Source: JAAYAY01 sp964429355
Lineage (GTDB): Bacteria > Planctomycetota > Planctomycetia > Pirellulales > Thermoguttaceae
Direction of reading: 5' to 3'
Length of the DNA: 8,462 nucleotides
NCBI GenBank assembly: GCA_964429355.1
Contig: CAYSCH010000402.1
Coordinates: 1 to 8,462, forward strand
Both the position numbers and the translations under genes were made by a program. Position 1 is the first letter of the stretch. Every line of letters begins with the position of its first letter. The notes under the pieces are model-generated. The model had not been told where the DNA came from, made no database searches, and was given only the letters and a program-made list of their open reading frames with translations. Shown one piece after another: positions 6,044 to 8,462 of the stretch.

Positions 6044-6109
6044 GAATGATGGAACGATGGGTAGATGACGACACCTGATCTTACCCGGTACTCCAAGCTT
6101 CCATCATTC
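6044..6109 (+). repeat. Two-part nested stem-loop, 11-bp perfect outer arms
   Basis: GAATGATGGAA (6044-6054) is the exact reverse complement of TTCCATCATTC (6099-6109). Inside it GGGTAGAT (6059-6066) pairs with ATCTTACCC (6078-6086), leaving one bulged T and an 11-nt loop. The two stems are separated by a 4-nt by 12-nt internal loop. A competing short pairing, TACTC (6089-6093) with GAGTA (6110-6114), would break the outer stem. The structure lies 36 nt upstream of the TPR-peptidase ATG. It could be part of that gene's leader, a read-through barrier after the HAD gene, or a repeat element. No T tract follows it. Confidence 0.5.
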
Positions 6110-6129
6110 GAGTATTCCCGTTCGAGGTC

Positions 6130-6135
6130 AGGAGG
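6130..6135 (+). promoter_or_regulatory. Strong ribosome binding site of the TPR-peptidase gene
   Basis: AGGAGG, continuing into a G run, stands 10 nt before the ATG at 6146. This is the best Shine-Dalgarno match in the window. It supports the frame that begins with a signal peptide over the overlapping frame whose first ATG is at 6151. Confidence 0.65.
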
Positions 6136-6145
6136 GGGTGCGACG

Positions 6146-8462
6146 ATGAGATGCAATGTCCGTGGTGGTTTGGTGTTCGTCCTCGGCATCTTCCTGCTGG
6201 GGGTCGGCCCCTCGTCTTGCCTTCACGCCACGACGCCCGAGGCAGTCCACTTCCTCCGAACGGGCAAATACGCGGAGGCCGAAGAGGCGTTTTCACGGGA
6301 TGTTTCCCGATCGGCCGTCGCGGCCCTGGGGCTGGCCAGGACCTGTGCCGCCCAGGGGAAGTACCAAGAGGCGAAGGCCGCCCTGGAGTCCTGGATCGGA
6401 AAGGACTCTGCGGTCGACGCCGAGGCTGCCCGCATGGCCTTCGAGCGGGGCGATCGAAAAGAGGCAGAAAAGCTCGTCCGGGCCGTGCTGGATCGCGAGC
6501 CGGCCAATGTTGCCGCCCTCTGGGTCCAGGCCGAGCTCGATCGGACCGGTGGCCGGCGGAGAGAGGCCGCTGCAATCTGCGAGCGGCTCGTGAAGATTCA
6601 CAACGAGTCGAAGATCGCCGATGCGGAAACGCTCCGCTGGATCGGACTGGCTGCTGCCAGGCATGCCGCCTGGAACTCGGCCAGCGATCAGTTCCGCTTT
6701 CTCACCACCGCCTTCTATCCGGACGTCCTGGCCCTGGAGCCGGACTTCTGGCAGGCCCACTACGATGCCGGCCGGCTGCTGCTGGAAAAGTACAACCAGG
6801 CCGATGCGGCCGAGCAGTTTCGGGCGGCGCTCCAGATCAATCCGCAGGCAGCCGACGCGCACGCGGGGATGGCCGAACTGTTGCTGCTCGGGCGGAAGGT
6901 GGACGAAGCGCAGGCATCCGCCCTGCGCGCCCTGGAGATCAACCCCAACCATGCCGGAGCACTGCGGCTCAAGGCCGACATCGCCTGGCTGAACAGCCAG
7001 TTCGACGAGGCCCTCGAACTGCTGGAAAGAAGTGTGCTTCCCGCCAACCCACTCTCGGAAGAAACTCTGGGACGGCTGATCGCGGCCAGGATCGTGTCGG
7101 AAGGCGACCGGTGGCGCGAAGAGGGATCGCGGGCGAAAGCGATTCTGAACGCGGTCTTGCAGCAGAATCCGCAGGCCGACGACTGCTGGCTGGCCGCCAC
7201 CGAGTGGCTTGGAGTGCATCACCGCAAGCGAGAGGCAGCCGAACTGCTCACCGCGGCACTCAGGGCCTCGCCGGAGGAGCCACGTCTGGCGGCAGCTCTT
7301 GGACAGATCCAGATGCTGATGGGGCGAGAAGCCGGGGCGCGAGACCTGTTTCGCCAGGCCTTCGATCGCGATCCGTTCAATGTCCGGACGGGCAACATGC
7401 TGGAACTCCTCGAGGTGCTCGACGGGCTGGAAACAGAAGAGGCAGCCGGGTGCGCGCTACGCTACGAGGATCGCCGCGACGGCCTCTTGGCCAGCTACGC
7501 CGCCGAGTTCCTGGCCAACGACTACCCGGAGCTCTGCCGACTCTTCGGTTTCACGCCGGCCGAGCCCCCGCTGGTCGAGATTCTGAACGAGTCGCGCGGA
7601 GTGCCCGGGGCGCAGTGGTTTGGCACGCGGATGACGGGCCTGCCCTACGTGGGGCCGGTGGCGGCAAGCACGGGGGATATCGTGGTGATGGTCTCGCCGA
7701 ACGATCCGACGCTGGGCCAGAAATTCAACTGGGCGGAAACACTCCGCCACGAAATGGTCCACGTGGTAACGCTCCAGCAGACCGGCTACCGGATTCCGCA
7801 CTGGTACACGGAAGGCCTGGCCGTCTGGTGCGAGGGAAAGCCCCGCCCGTTGGCCTGGAACCCGCTCCTGGTGCGGAGGGAGGCGGCCGACACGCTGCTG
7901 GATCTTTCGAGCATCGACCTCGGCTTCACACGGCCGGAAACGAGTGAAGATCAGGCCCTGGCCTACTGCCAGGCAGAGCTGTATGTGGAATACATGCTCC
8001 AGGGACGCACCGACGAAGTGCTGAGGGATCTTTTGGGGGCCTACCGTGAGGGGCTGTCAACCGACGACGCTCTCCAGCGAGTTTTTGGAATGTCGCGCGA
8101 AGAGTTTCAGGGCGGCTACCGCCAGTACGTGCGCGAGGTGGCCGGCGCCATGGCCGATCTCCTGCCCGAAGTCGAACGGACCTTCGCTGAATTGCTCGCT
8201 GCCAGCCGGGAAGCCCCGAAAGACGCGGACGTTGCCGCCGACCTGGCCTGTGCTTATCTGCAGCGCGGGGCCCTCAGAGAGGCCCTGACCGAAGCACGGC
8301 GGGGGCTGGAGCTCTCGGCACGGCACCCACGGGCGACCTATGTTGTGGCTCGGCTCCATGTGCAGGCCGGACGGCCGGAGATGGCCGTTGCCTTGCTCGA
8401 AGACTGTCTGGACGAGGAATCGCCGGATCTGAAGGTCGTGAACCTGTTGGCCGGGCTGCGGC
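6146..8462 (+). CDS. Exported TPR protein with HExxH metallopeptidase domain (3' end outside window)
   Basis: The frame is open for 772 codons without a stop and runs off the right edge, so the C terminus is missing. Residues 1-28 form a Sec signal peptide: Arg2 and Arg6, a hydrophobic stretch 9-21, and likely cleavage after LHA. The Cys at 25 follows Pro-Ser-Ser and is not a convincing lipobox. Tetratricopeptide-like helical pairs follow at about 32-90 (GKYAEAEEAF, GKYQEAKAAL) and about 200-300 (NQADAAEQFRAALQINP, VDEAQASALRALEINP, FDEALELLERSV). More degenerate repeats run to about 420. A peptidase MA-like gluzincin domain occupies about 450-670: HEMVH at 535-539 gives two zinc histidines and catalytic Glu536, and Glu556 in TEGLA is the third ligand. 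Further TPRs start near 692 (LREALTEARRGLEL) and continue to the edge. It probably cleaves or remodels envelope or secreted proteins, with the TPRs binding partners; the substrate is unknown. It is separated from the HAD gene by 171 nt of structured DNA and so likely has its own promoter. Confidence 0.88.
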   Translation, partial: MRCNVRGGLVFVLGIFLLGVGPSSCLHATTPEAVHFLRTGKYAEAEEAFSRDVSRSAVAALGLARTCAAQGKYQEAKAALESWIGKDSAVDAEAARMAFERGDRKEAEKLVRAVLDREPANVAALWVQAELDRTGGRRREAAAICERLVKIHNESKIADAETLRWIGLAAARHAAWNSASDQFRFLTTAFYPDVLALEPDFWQAHYDAGRLLLEKYNQADAAEQFRAALQINPQAADAHAGMAELLLLGRKVDEAQASALRALEINPNHAGALRLKADIAWLNSQFDEALELLERSVLPANPLSEETLGRLIAARIVSEGDRWREEGSRAKAILNAVLQQNPQADDCWLAATEWLGVHHRKREAAELLTAALRASPEEPRLAAALGQIQMLMGREAGARDLFRQAFDRDPFNVRTGNMLELLEVLDGLETEEAAGCALRYEDRRDGLLASYAAEFLANDYPELCRLFGFTPAEPPLVEILNESRGVPGAQWFGTRMTGLPYVGPVAASTGDIVVMVSPNDPTLGQKFNWAETLRHEMVHVVTLQQTGYRIPHWYTEGLAVWCEGKPRPLAWNPLLVRREAADTLLDLSSIDLGFTRPETSEDQALAYCQAELYVEYMLQGRTDEVLRDLLGAYREGLSTDDALQRVFGMSREEFQGGYRQYVREVAGAMADLLPEVERTFAELLAASREAPKDADVAADLACAYLQRGALREALTEARRGLELSARHPRATYVVARLHVQAGRPEMAVALLEDCLDEESPDLKVVNLLAGLR

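Noticed and set aside
6151..7947. 598-codon open frame overlapping the TPR-peptidase gene on the same strand
   Set aside because: Arg/Gly/Pro-rich translation without domains, ending at 7947. The 6146 frame carries the signal peptide, TPRs and HExxH site and has the strong ribosome binding site.
1..8462. CRISPR array, transposase, integrase, toxin-antitoxin or defence genes
   Set aside because: No regularly spaced repeats of CRISPR length, no transposase or recombinase motifs, and no small paired genes. All long real frames are accounted for by the five genes described.

Overview
The window is about 8.5 kb of GC-rich, densely coding bacterial chromosome. Nothing in it looks plasmid-, phage- or transposon-borne. 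The gene content points to a planctomycete or a close PVC relative, on inference from protein families only: a secreted neutral-ceramidase-like hydrolase, a secreted GH32/GH43-like beta-propeller protein with the C-terminal sandwich common in planctomycete homologues, an orphan TIGR03960-type radical SAM protein, and a large exported TPR/gluzincin peptidase. There is no rRNA, tRNA or other marker gene to confirm the phylum.

Left part (about 90-3125, minus strand): two exported hydrolase-type proteins are transcribed leftward. The upstream gene is the beta-propeller glycosidase-like protein (1650-3125). After a 205-nt gap comes the ceramidase-like protein (92-1444). Both have Sec-type signal peptides, so they probably act on extracellular or periplasmic glycan or lipid substrates, which cannot be named from sequence.

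Centre (3126-5974): a 178-nt divergent intergenic region holds two overlapping, mutually exclusive inverted repeats, one a C7/G7-based stem. Rightward from it run a TIGR03960-family radical SAM/B12-binding-like protein (3304-5088) and a Cof-type HAD phosphatase (about 5135-5974). The junction between these two cytoplasmic genes is a run of degenerate tandem heptamers (GTGAAGA-like) that covers the radical SAM stop codon and supplies false GTG starts for the HAD gene.

Right part (5975-8462): a 171-nt intergenic region carries a CACGTG-centred near-palindrome and a two-part nested stem-loop with an 11-bp perfect outer arm. It is followed by a long exported TPR protein with an HExxH...E metallopeptidase site. 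This gene is open for 772 codons and runs off the right edge of the window.

I found no CRISPR array, insertion sequence, defence island or recognisable new multi-gene system. The most unusual items are the structured intergenic regions, the heptamer repeat, the radical SAM gene without its usual partner, and the Thr in place of the ceramidase nucleophile Ser.
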